Shown in pieces: positions 47,456 to 55,706 of a DNA stretch of 55,706 nucleotides; the stretch's first letter is position 1, and each line of letters opens with the position of its first letter. The DNA comes from Blastocladiella britannica (lineage: Eukaryota; Blastocladiomycota; Blastocladiomycetes; Blastocladiales; Blastocladiaceae). The stretch is from positions 1 through 55,706 of the forward strand of contig MU624565.1 of the NCBI GenBank assembly GCA_025349905.2, written 5' to 3'. The translations under genes were made by a program, and so were the position numbers. The notes beneath the pieces are model-generated. The model worked only from the letters and a program-made list of their open reading frames with translations, did not search any database and was not told the origin of the DNA.

Positions 47456-47711
47456 GCTCAACAAGAAGCTCGCCCAGCCAAAGGTGCAGCGGTTCACTGC
47501 AGCAAGCACGTCATTCTCTGCAATTCTTCCGTCGGAGACCATCAAGCACGTGGTGGCCCTGCCCGCTGTGTACAATCATCTCTCTGCCAGCCAACTCGCA
47601 AGCGGCCCGACTCCAACTCTCGTGACCGATTTCAAGGACTCTCCTCGCGCCAAGAAGCTCAACCAGCAAGCTCAAGGCAACTTCGGCCCCGCTGGCTGGC
47701 AATCTCGCTGA
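47456..47711 (+). CDS. Terminal exon of an unidentified gene
   Basis: After a likely acceptor (CTCAG at 47451-47455) a frame reads IEALNKKLAQPKVQRFTAAS, then ILPSETIKHVVALPAVYNHL, and ends NFGPAGWQSR before TGA. Its composition is protein-like and unlike the shadow frames around it. The upstream frame hits a stop just before the acceptor, so at least one 5' exon is missing from this model; the entry is therefore partial. Family unknown. Confidence 0.45.
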
Positions 47712-48153
47712 CACCCACATTTTCGGGATCGGGATGGGGGTATTGGATCGGTCGTGGAATGACAGCTCGGAATTCCGGTAGCGTGATCGGACTGCGAGAA
47801 TGCTCGTGGAATTCCAGCAAGAAAAGGCAACGAGAAAAACAGCTTGGTTTGGTGCTGGAAACACAAGGCCTGAAGAATTCCGTTGGCGATAAAACGAACG
47901 TTTTGTTCCACATCACTTCCATCACTGATTTCTGCATCCGAAACTCTGTTCAGTGCGCAGCCGTGTAGTGTGACTTCCAACTTTACGGTCGCGCCAAAAA
48001 TACAACACCGTCAATGCGGACTGCGGGCGCAGCAGAGTTGAGCCTTTTTCTTCGTCGGCACTCGGGTGCATAACCTCTTTCCCCCTTTCGTGTGTCCTTC
48101 CCGTTTACTTCGCTCCATTTGTGCGCGGCCAAGCGAAGGTACAAAAAAAAAAA
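47712..48153. other. Upstream region of the chitin deacetylase gene
   Basis: About 440 bp with no recognised gene. It carries two exact GGAATTCC palindromes (47769, 47808) and an AGAATTCC near 47876, and a pyrimidine-rich stretch (48070-48120) before the ATG. It probably holds the promoter. Confidence 0.4.
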
Positions 48154-49988
48154 ATGCAGCTTACCACTTTACTCGTCGCCCTCGTCGCCCTGGTGGGCAC
48201 CACCGCCCACGCCGCGACCGTCAGCCTGACGTGCGGAGCCGGCCTTGCCGCCTGCCCGACCGGCCAGTGCTGCTCGCAGTGGGGCTACTGCGGTACCGGC
48301 ACCTCGTACTGCGCCGCCAACACCTGCCAGCCCCAGTACTCTGCCCTGAACGCCTGCTCGTCCGGGTCGGCCGACAAGTGCGGGACCGGGAAACCCCAGT
48401 GCCCGACCGGCCAGTGCTGCTCGCAGTACGGCTACTGTGGAACCGGTACCCCTTACTGCGGAACCGGGTGCCAGTCGGCGTTCTCGGCCGGCGGAAAGTG
48501 CTCGGGGACGGTCACCCCGCCGACCGGCGGTGTTGACGGGAGCAAGTGCGGTGCCGGGCTCGCGACCTGCGGCGCCGGACTGTGCTGCTCGGACAAGGGA
48601 TTCTGCGGTACGACGGCCGCGCACTGCCGCGCGTCGACCTGCCAGCCGCGCTACTCGGGCCTCAACGCGTGCGCTTCGGGCGCTTCGGACAAGTGCGGAA
48701 CGGGGCTCCCCGTGTGCTCGTCGGGACAGTGCTGCTCCAAGTACGGCTACTGCGGGACCGGATCGGACTACTGCGGAACCGGGTGCCAGTCGGTGTTCTC
48801 GGACAAGGGCAAGTGCACCGGAGTTATTGATACTGGCGATGGCACCACGTGCGGTCCCGACAATGGAGCGTGCCCGGTCGGCCAGTGCTGCAGTGCTGCT
48901 GGATGTATGTTTTTCTTTTCTGCAAGGGTTGGTATTCTCCGCTAACTTCATGACTCGCGCCAACCAGACTGCGGTGTTGAGGCCGAGTACTGCGACTCGG
49001 ACAACTTCGGCTGCCAACCGCAATACGGTACTTGGTTTTCTATTTTTAGCATTCATTGCTCGATTTGTCTCACTGAACCACTTGAAATATGTCAAGGCCT
49101 TTGCTCGGAGTCGGCCGAGATCGTGACCGACTCGCAGTGCGTTGCCAAGGACATGGTTGCGTTCTCGTTCGACGACGGACCGTGGCCCGATACCGAAATG
49201 CTCCTGGACAAGTTCGAGGCCGCCGGCGGCAAGATCACCATCTTTGCGACTGGATTCTACGATGACACCAAGTGCATTTTCGACCGCGCCGATACTTTGA
49301 AGCGCGCGTTCAACGATGGCCACCAGGTACCCTTTTCGCTTTACGTCTTCTTATTTAGGTGTAAATTAAATGAAAAATGAAAAATAGATTGCCGACCACA
49401 CCTGGTCGCACCCCGACTTGACCGCCAGTGACCAGCCCGGAATTGCGTCCGAGGTCGGCCTGAATCAGCGCGCTTTCCGCAAGATCCTCGGCGTGACGCC
49501 CCGGTTCCTGCGCCCGCCGTTTGGCCGTACCAACCCCGAGACCGAGGAGAACCTGCGCCTGTACGGCCTGTCGCACATCAGCAAGTGGGACCTGGACACC
49601 CTGGACTGGGACTTTGAAAACACGCCGCTGGCCGAGCAGGAGGCGGTGCTGGATACCGCGTCGACCACCACGGGCCATTTGTTTGTGTCGCACGATGGGT
49701 ATGTTGTTTTGCTTTTTTTTTTTTTTGTTGAGAGCGGGTGAACAACTAACACATGTTAAAAACAACATAGAATCCCGACCACCCCGACCGAGCTGGTGGA
49801 CTACATGATCGCGTGGGCCAAGAAGCGCAAGCTGCGCATGGTCACTGTTGGCGAGTGTGTGGGTGACACGTACGATCCTATTTACTCTACATCGGAAATG
49901 TGTGGACTCATTCATGACATTGGACAGTAACTTCTACCACCCGACCGTGACTGACCCCGAGACTCCTAACGACACTTGGGTGTGCTAA
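48154..49988 (+). CDS. CDA: Secreted chitin deacetylase with five chitin-binding domains
   Basis: Exons 48154-48904, 48968-49027, 49097-49326, 49388-49698, 49771-49869 and 49928-49988 give 503 residues. A signal peptide (LLVALVALVGTTAHA) leads five hevein-type (CBM18) domains, each with the CCS..GYCG core and eight cysteines. Domains 1 and 3, and 2 and 4, are closest to each other, pointing to duplication of a pair. A NodB deacetylase domain follows with all motifs: FSFDDGP, HTWSHPDL, RPPFG, LDTLDWDF and FVSHDG. The enzyme removes acetyl groups from chitin, giving chitosan in fungal walls or cysts. The last intron (49870-49927) is needed to reach the natural end TPNDTWVC; reading through would give a different short tail. 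Confidence 0.93.
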
Positions 49989-50939
49989 AAGAGCCGCTTC
50001 CTGGCACAAAAACACAAGGGTTACTTAGTTTTTTCTGTTGGTTTTATTTTGAAACGACGAATATAAAACATTGTGTCTTCCATTCAGCAAGCAAGTCCAA
50101 GAGGTGGAGAACTGTGTATAGCGCTGGTGGTGAAAGTCAATATCGACGCAGTCAAGGTTGGTCTCCATACTTTGGCATGTCGTTTCTGAGTACAAAGTCA
50201 GAGCTTCAAATGCATACGCTCTCAAGAGATAAAGTGATCCGGTCACACTTTGCGCGTGGTGGTGGTGAAAGCGACGAGTCCGGAATGAATCGCCTTCTTT
50301 CGGTTTTGTGATCAGGAAATTCCTTGCGATCGAGCGGTCTGTTTTTTTTTTCCCACAACAACACCGGCGCGCGCCAACGCGTGCCCCTCGCGCCCGGCCA
50401 GCCTTGGAGCGCTTGGTCGCGCCGCTCCCACGCGCTGGAGTTGCCGGCAGAGCCTTATTTCCCGCCGAAATCCGCCCGAGTCGACCGGTGGTCTTGCAAC
50501 AGCGCCTTGGCCGTGGCTATCCGGAAGTACCGCCTATAACGCATGCCGGCACTAAATGGCAGTTCTAGTGGTCGTACGCTTTTCCTTATACTCCGTTTCT
50601 CTCCTTGATTGAGCAGATCGTCCTGCAATAAAACTGGTTTTTGTCTGAAATATAAAGGTGCGATCAGCTTTTTCGCGTTGTTACTTTTAAAAAGTACTCA
50701 TTTATATTCACGTACATGCCATTCATATGTCGAACAGGTTCATTGATCGTTAGATAGCTGATCGTGATCCTTCTGCTCAAGCTCTCATTGCCGCGCGTAT
50801 TCGCCGAGAATCCGCCTTTCAAGTTTGTCTCGCTTGACCTCTATACGATTCAGGTTTTGTTTCTTTGGTGTATTCCAAGTTGCTGATTTGGACTGTAATT
50901 TAGAACCATGCTCCCTTCAGAACATCCCGAAGTTCACGA
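49989..50939. other. Gene-poor region with decayed ORF fragments
   Basis: No gene recognised. A short plus-strand frame near 50353-50539 (VPLAPGQPWSAWSRRSHALE, ending VAIRKYRL) looks protein-like and may be a relic exon. The remainder (50580-50930) is AT-rich without features I can name. Confidence 0.3.
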
Positions 50940-52587
50940 TTGCGGACGGGTTCGCGATTGGCACCGCCAGCGTCTTTTAGGGCACGAGCTCGGTCGAGTG
51001 CCAAAGGGACTGCGCTGGCTCAATTGCGTGCCCAGATCACTGTCGTCATGCGGCGCGGCCACATGATTACCTCGCGCACTGTGTTCTGGGACAACCGCAA
51101 TGCCACCCGGGGGGCAACCGCGTTTTCCCCCGCCTGCATCCGCCAGTCCGAGTTTCATGACATCCTCACTGGCACAACATCGACTGAGCAAGAGACCATG
51201 CTGCGCACCTGGCACCTCGTGAACGGCGGCAACTTCGCGGACATGCGTGTTTTCCTGCACTGTCACAACCACTTGTACAAGAAGCTGCGCTCTTTGGACG
51301 ATGCCGACTTTGCTGTTTGACCTCCTGGCTCGTGCACACGCCACCAACAACATATTTTGGGCCAGGTGGCAGCGACGCACGCGGACAAGGAGGCCCTGGA
51401 CGTGCTCAGCGTGGTGATGCCGGGTAGTGAGGGCGATGCAGTTGACCAACGAGGAGAGCAAGAAGATTAGCAACCAAGTTTCCTCTACATCCCTCCCCTC
51501 GGCTTTCTGGACGCCCACGCCCCAACGCCTGACACATCGTAGCGTATTTTCTTAGGGGAATCTGGGGCTGGACGCGCTGATGGCACCTGCAAGAAGGTCG
51601 ACCAGCTCCTGGACAAAAATATGCCCAAGCCGACGGCCATGATGCACCTCGCCTCCCGCGACGCGTCACTGCAGGACGAGTCGTACCTGAAGGTCGCCGA
51701 GGTGCTGATAGAGGAGCTCTTTGGGTGGTCGATGCAGGGCCAGTGCGCCAGGGACGATGGTGGCATTTTTGAGCACCTTGACGCGTTTTTTTACACTGAG
51801 GAGAGAACCAGGGTCGCCTCACACTCCACCACCATGGCTTCGCATGGATCACGACCATGCCGCGCACCCAGGCCAAGTGGACGCAGTGCGTGTCCACAGA
51901 TGGTGTACGTTTTTATTTATTTCTTAGTTTTCTTGTATTATTTTTTGCTCACTCTTGCTTTTTATACAAACATAGTTCAAGGAGCGATTCGACGCGTACC
52001 ACAACAGTGTGATTTTGTCCGAGTACCCCCTTGTCACCATGGCACTCGTGCCCAAAGATACGGCCACTCCCATCCCTCCACCAATGCCCACCGAGTCTGG
52101 CATGCCTGCTGCCACTGATTCGCTCAATTTGGATATTGCCTGCCTCATTGCTGGCTGCTCTGGCCATCTAGTCCCCATGAAGATTGACAAACTCTACCAT
52201 CACTGGACCAAGAAGAACTCACCAAGCCTGATTGTTGCCATATGCTTGCACTCGCTGGACGAGTACAAACTGTGCACTGCACCCCCCATTGGAGAAGGCA
52301 ATGACCTTGTGGATCGTCCACCTGCTGGTCAACGTGATCCTGCTGCAGCTGGTGCTGCCCATAGCAGTGTAGATTTAGACGATATTCCTCCCGCCAGCCC
52401 TTGCCGTGCCCACCGCCGTTGCCATTCTGCCTTATCATCAGCCAAGGACAATGATATTTCCCTGGAACCACGTCCAGAGTGCCGCCGCCTTGATTCTCAT
52501 GGCCCGCCCACCCCTCCCAGTGCTGCCCACACGACTGGCCAGGAAAATCCATCTGCCAATGGTCCGTTTTTTTTCGTTTCTGGTTGA
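50940..52587 (+). pseudogene. Frame-disrupted remnant of an unidentified large gene
   Basis: Several plus-strand segments look coding but sit in different frames. These include 51000-51318 (ITVVMRRGHMITSRTVFWDN, LRTWHLVNGGNFADMRVFLH), 51360-51470 (VAATHADKEALDVLSVVMPG), 51600-51800 (DESYLKVAEVLIEELFGWSM) and 51800-52200 (HHHGFAWITTMPRTQAKWTQ, FKERFDAYHNSVILSEYPLV). One typical intron (GTAC donor at about 51904, acceptor at 51975) fits, but other frame changes do not coincide with splice sites. I infer a decayed gene, perhaps carried by a mobile element. The family is not recognised. Confidence 0.4.
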
Positions 52588-52619
52588 TGGTACTTGTATT
52601 AAATTTTTATATGTGCTTT

Positions 52620-52880
52620 ACATCGTAAAACCTGTCAAATTGAAGACCTTATCGATTGACAAGCAGCTCTGTCAATTTGCACCAATTCATTGTAATTGAC
52701 AACATGTACTTGTTAATTTGTACAAATCAGCAGATTGTGGTGGTTGATTGACAGCAATTGATATTAATATATTTATAAATTAATTAAGGATCAACAATGA
52801 CTGGTCATTGAGTCATTGATTGATACCAAGAGGTCATCGATTGATATGAATAGATAATAACATATATTGATCAACAGTAT
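52620..52880. repeat. AT-rich block dense in TTGA/TCAA motifs
   Basis: About 260 bp in which ATTGA(C/T) or its complement recurs at least fifteen times, for example CGATTGACAA, GGTTGATTGACAG, CATTGATTGATA and CGATTGATATG. The spacing is irregular, so this is a degenerate short-motif repeat rather than a clean tandem array. No gene is seen. Confidence 0.5.
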
Positions 52881-52902
52881 CAACTTTTTGGGATTTGCAT
52901 TC

Positions 52903-53218
52903 GCCAAAAAAAAAAAAAAAATTTGAGAGGATTACGTAGTATATTTTGTAATGACATATCGGCTGTTGTTTTAAATACATGTTTTTTTTTCGAGAGCAAG
53001 TTGGCCAAAAAAAAAAAAAAAAAATTGAGAGGATTGTTGTGGCACTGTAGTATATGTGAGGGATGGGGGGGACAAGTTAGGGTGTTGTACTGTGAGAACG
53101 ATCTCCTCTCTTTGCTCCAGGAAGCTGGTTTTAAGCCTTTGAATATAACCACGGCCTGGCCAATTCCCGCTACCAAGCTTCTCCTATAAAACACAACAAG
53201 GATTACATAGTATATTTT
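52903..53218 (+). repeat. Direct repeats with A-tracts
   Basis: GCC followed by 16-19 A and then TTGAGAGGATT occurs at 52903-52933 and again at 53004-53035. A second short repeat, GGATTAC(G/A)TAGTATATTTT, occurs at 52929-52947 and 53200-53218, and a partial TAGTATAT follows the second A-tract near 53048. The pattern suggests duplicated ends of small decayed elements. Confidence 0.55.
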
Positions 53219-53220
53219 AA

Positions 53221-53293
53221 GAGTTGTTGCACAGCAACAACTCAGATTATACGAATGGCCTCCAGCCATTCTCGTAAGAGAATAAGAATGCAT
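53221..53293. repeat. Cluster of three palindromes including candidate recombination site 1
   Basis: Three inverted repeats are packed into 73 bp. The first is a perfect 10-bp-stem hairpin at 53221-53243 (GAGTTGTTGC, ACA, GCAACAACTC). The second is GAATGGC...GCCATTC at 53253-53271. The third is CTCGTAAGAG at 53271-53280 followed by AATAAGAATGCAT. The last sequence recurs at 53981-54003 with its core inverted. The dense dyads resemble the terminal or circle-junction regions of tyrosine-recombinase retrotransposons; that function is inference. Confidence 0.6.
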
Positions 53294-53980
53294 GTGCTCT
53301 ATTTAATGCTCGACTCGAAACAGTATAATCACCTGAGGTGATGCACCTCTGCGAACCTCACGCTCTTTTGATTCAATGGTGAGCGAGAGATATTTCCGAA
53401 GGGAAAAAACAGAGAAAAAGCACAGCAAACAACGCCTGTCGGGACGAGCTGAGTCTTGCCGAAGTGTGCATCGCCTGCGCCATCCATAGTGAGTGGGGGA
53501 TGCAGCAGAAATCCTCGATCGCGGTCCCTGATCCGATGATCGGTGGAGGCGAAAAGCGGTAGGCCCAGCTGGGTAAAGAACCTTGGCTCCTGCAGCAGAC
53601 CGAACCTGCAGGGCCACCCTAGCGCCGGCCGAAAAAACCCAGTGGGAAAAATGCTCGGACCGGATGGCAAAGAGGAACAAAACCATGCCAAGCACTTGCC
53701 CTCGGCAGGGCCAAGGCTCTTGAATCGTGACGGCACCATGGGGCGCTATCGAGCCTATGAAAAAAAAAAAATTTATAGAACGTTGCAACCGACTCCCTCC
53801 GGGATGAGGGAGGGCATTGAACGGCAGTGGATCCAAATATCCCAGATGAGAATGGCAAAAAATAAAAACAAAAAACCACGGAACGTGGGAAAAGGACAAG
53901 AGTAAGAGAAAACGGGAAGAACGAAGGGTGCGCACTCTGTGTAGCTGTTCCGGGAGCGGCAGCGAGTGTGGGAAACTTAT
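53294..53980. other. 687-bp segment bounded by the two core-inverted sites
   Basis: No gene recognised with confidence. A minus-strand frame (53329-53739) is open for 136 codons but low in recognisable features. The segment has A-runs near 53760 and a GC-rich patch near 53790-53815. It may be the 3' non-coding part of the tyrosine-recombinase element that starts at 54005. Confidence 0.35.
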
Positions 53981-54003
53981 CTCTTACGAGAATAAGAATG
54001 CAT
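53981..54003. repeat. Candidate recombination site 2
   Basis: CTCTTACGAG (53981-53990) followed by AATAAGAATGCAT (53991-54003). The right half is identical to the copy at 53281-53293. The left ten bases are the exact reverse complement of CTCGTAAGAG at 53271-53280. It lies one base from the TAG that ends the recombinase frame on the minus strand. Confidence 0.7.
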
Positions 54004-54004
54004 C

Positions 54005-55380
54005 CTACAAAGGGACGCATGCGCCAGTGCCAGCCGCTGCGCCGGGAGTGGCATTGGCAACATCACCGTCGTCCATGTCTGAGTCCACCGCATTGGCTGC
54101 GTGATCCACGCCGAAAATCGGGAGCGCTGAGCGGTTGTAGTAGCGCGCTGGGGTGTGCCAGTTCATCCACAGCATGCCCACAACCTGTTCGGTCGTGGCT
54201 CCAGCCACAATCATCTCCGTCGTGACCGACGCGCGAATGTCTTTGGCTGTGAAGCTCGGCGGTAGTCCTGCCGCGAGCATGACCGTCTTGACCCAACTGC
54301 TGACCGCTTGCGTCATTGGCGGGCCATAGGGCGACTGCTTGGTGAGGAGGACTGAGTCTGCATCCCCACGCCTGTCCCGTGTGCACATGTCATATGTGTG
54401 CCATGCCGTCGCCAGACAGATCGCCGGGTCCAAATTGGAGGCCGCAAACGAATAAGGGACAGCAGCTCTGGCCTGCTCTTTTGGGTTCGCCTTGAGCGCG
54501 TGCCATTTGCCATCGTGCCCGATCGAAATCGACGAGTAGATCGTCTTGGTGAGCGTGCAGGGTCGGTGCCGGGAGCCAAGGAGAAAAAGCGTGGCGATCT
54601 TGTTTGCCTACATTCCAAGGTCCATCTTGTTGTGGTCTACACCCAGTTCGTGGCACGCCTGGAGAAGGAGGCTGGTGTCGAACGCCTGGCATCTCGCAGG
54701 GCGCGGCGGGTCCATGACCAACATGCCCTTGAGCATGGCCGTGATCTTGGGTATCTCGCCCAGCGACTGCCGTCAAAAATTGGGCCAAAGTGACCTGAGA
54801 GAGCGCTGCGTTCCAGCTGCAGTGACGCAACCGATACGGTGCTGCGCCGCTCCACCAAATACCCCATCACCCGTCCGAGTCCGGGTGCCACGGAATCCAC
54901 AGACCGCACCTTGCACCAGCGAACCCACCAGCCAACGGTGGCGTCGTAGCTTTTGGCCGTGCCTGGTGCGATGGCTGCCACCATGAATCGTTGAGCGTCG
55001 ACTGGAATTCCCCTCGTTTGCCAGCATCGCCGCTGCACTGCATCGCGACCAAGGTCGTCACATGCTCGGGGAACCGCATCGACCTTGGTATCAGTGTGTC
55101 AGTGTTCACCGAAATCGCCAGTGGGGGGGGGCTGTCAGCAGCTCGAGAGCTGTTGGCCACCAAATCGCCGAGGTCCACCATGGGACGAGGACGATCACTT
55201 CTGCATTGTCCATCGAAATCTTGTTGAAGATCCGGAGTAGCAGCTGTGGCAGCCATGGCGGGAAGATCCAGGAGAGCGACTTGTTGCCCCAATGGAGAGC
55301 AAAGGCGTTGTTGGACGCGCGTTTGGGGCACGGGATGCGCGAGCAAAATCGTGGGACCTGTGCTGTCGTTGGGGACACAA
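54005..55380 (-). pseudogene. DIRS/Ngaro-type element: RNase H tail and broken tyrosine recombinase
   Basis: Reading the minus strand downward, 55380-55106 encodes the end of a DIRS-like RNase H region (NAFALHWGN, FPPWLPQLLLRIFNKI, AEVIVLVPWW). About 55010-54745 gives the recombinase core-binding domain (APGTAKSYDATVGWWVRWC). The catalytic domain follows as ATLFLLGSRHRP, TLTKTIYS, QSPYGPPMTQAVSSWVKTV, then FTAKDIRASVTTEMIVAGAT and the Tyr-containing NWHTPARYYNR. The frame changes near 54745, and a TAG interrupts it near 54610, just upstream of the catalytic domain, so the enzyme is broken. The usual His of the H-x-x-R box reads Lys (KDIR). Reverse transcriptase is not in the window. Family level (DIRS, Ngaro or PAT) cannot be settled. 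Confidence 0.7.
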
Positions 55381-55424
55381 AGAGATTGTGACGATCCAGG
55401 CATCACGTACTTAATGTATTGGGA

Positions 55425-55464
55425 ACTCGCGACAGGAACTTGTCTTTGGTTCACTGTCGCGAGT
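55425..55464. repeat. Third copy of the window-end hairpin repeat
   Basis: The arms ACTCGCGACAGGAAC and GGTTCACTGTCGCGAGT surround TTGTCTTT, preceded by TTAATGTATT and followed by CAATT, GATAA and AATATATT. Architecture and flanks match the repeats at 104-219 (TAATGTATT before, TCTTTGG in one loop, GTCATT, GATAA and AATATATT after), so I treat the three as one diverged family. Confidence 0.55.
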
Positions 55465-55706
55465 CAATTGTATTGATAAGAATATATTCGAACAACCCGT
55501 CGCAGATTGCACTACCTTCCCGAGCGCGGACGTCACAACTGACTTAACACATGGCGCCAAGCACCCGTGACGGATCACCGCCACAGAGCATATCGGAGAT
55601 GCGCCACCGAGCTTGCACCCGGCCAGCACAGCGCGCCTCATCGTGTTCACATAATCGTTCGTGGCAGTCAGGGCACCGGCCACGCTGGGGTGCGTGGGCA
55701 GGCCGG
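55465..55706 (-). other. Unassigned end of window
   Basis: A minus-strand frame (55683-55411) is open but resembles nothing I recognise. It may be further decayed element sequence lying upstream of the RNase H remnant. The window ends before any reverse-transcriptase motif can be seen. Confidence 0.3.

Noticed and set aside
53329..53739. 136-codon minus-strand open frame
   Set aside because: No recognisable domain, and it lies between the two core-inverted sites beside the recombinase remnant; more likely non-coding element sequence.
1..55706. CRISPR array, rRNA or bacterial operon features
   Set aside because: No regularly spaced repeats of CRISPR type and no recognisable rRNA or tRNA sequence; gene structure is clearly eukaryotic.

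Overview
The window is nuclear DNA of a flagellated (zoosporic) fungus, most probably a member of Blastocladiomycota (Catenaria/Allomyces type). This is inferred from the mix of genes: an axonemal inner-arm dynein heavy chain and the ciliary LRR protein CFAP410 stand beside a chitin deacetylase with hevein-type chitin-binding domains. Genes are compact with GC-rich third codon positions. Introns are short (52-118 nt), and spacers are AT-rich with long A/T runs. No species can be named from sequence alone.

Layout. 1-2900: decayed repeats, with a pair of imperfect palindromes, an internally deleted Ty3/gypsy-type element (Gag joined directly to the integrase tail) and a fragmentary minus-strand gene. 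2927-12952 (+): three closely spaced genes, a 12-exon TmcB-like multi-pass membrane protein, a VOA1/Ac45-like V-ATPase assembly factor, and CFAP410 with a long insertion of 11-12 tandem repeats. 13296-18288 (-): a poorly resolved low-complexity gene and a seven-TM protein with a very long cytoplasmic tail. 18765-22986: a MIC26/27-type MICOS subunit (+), an MFSD1-like transporter (-) and the Ran-binding protein Mog1 (+), packed with 31-54 bp between neighbours. 23039-40835 (-): four tandem genes dominated by a complete DNAH1-type dynein heavy chain of 4173 codons. 41176-46651: an ankyrin/C2-like/PH-like protein, a CDK1 with PSTSIRE in place of PSTAIRE, and a small probable mitochondrial protein. 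48154-49988 (+): a secreted chitin deacetylase with five chitin-binding domains. 49989-55706: gene-poor decayed sequence ending in a broken DIRS/Ngaro-type retrotransposon (RNase H tail plus tyrosine recombinase, minus strand), flanked by palindromic repeats.

I rebuilt twelve intron-containing genes exon by exon. Each gives one uninterrupted reading frame, and in the two best-known cases (DNAH1, CDK1) the length fits the family. The 42 introns show a bias: 23 donors are GTAC and 12 are GTAT, one is GC-AG, and none is GTAA. No operon-like functional unit is evident. The common themes are zoospore motility (DNAH1, CFAP410), membrane sensing (TmcB-like, seven-TM) and ordinary housekeeping. The most distinctive items are the CFAP410 repeat array, the donor-site bias, and a pair of candidate recombination sites whose core is inverted between copies next to the tyrosine-recombinase remnant.
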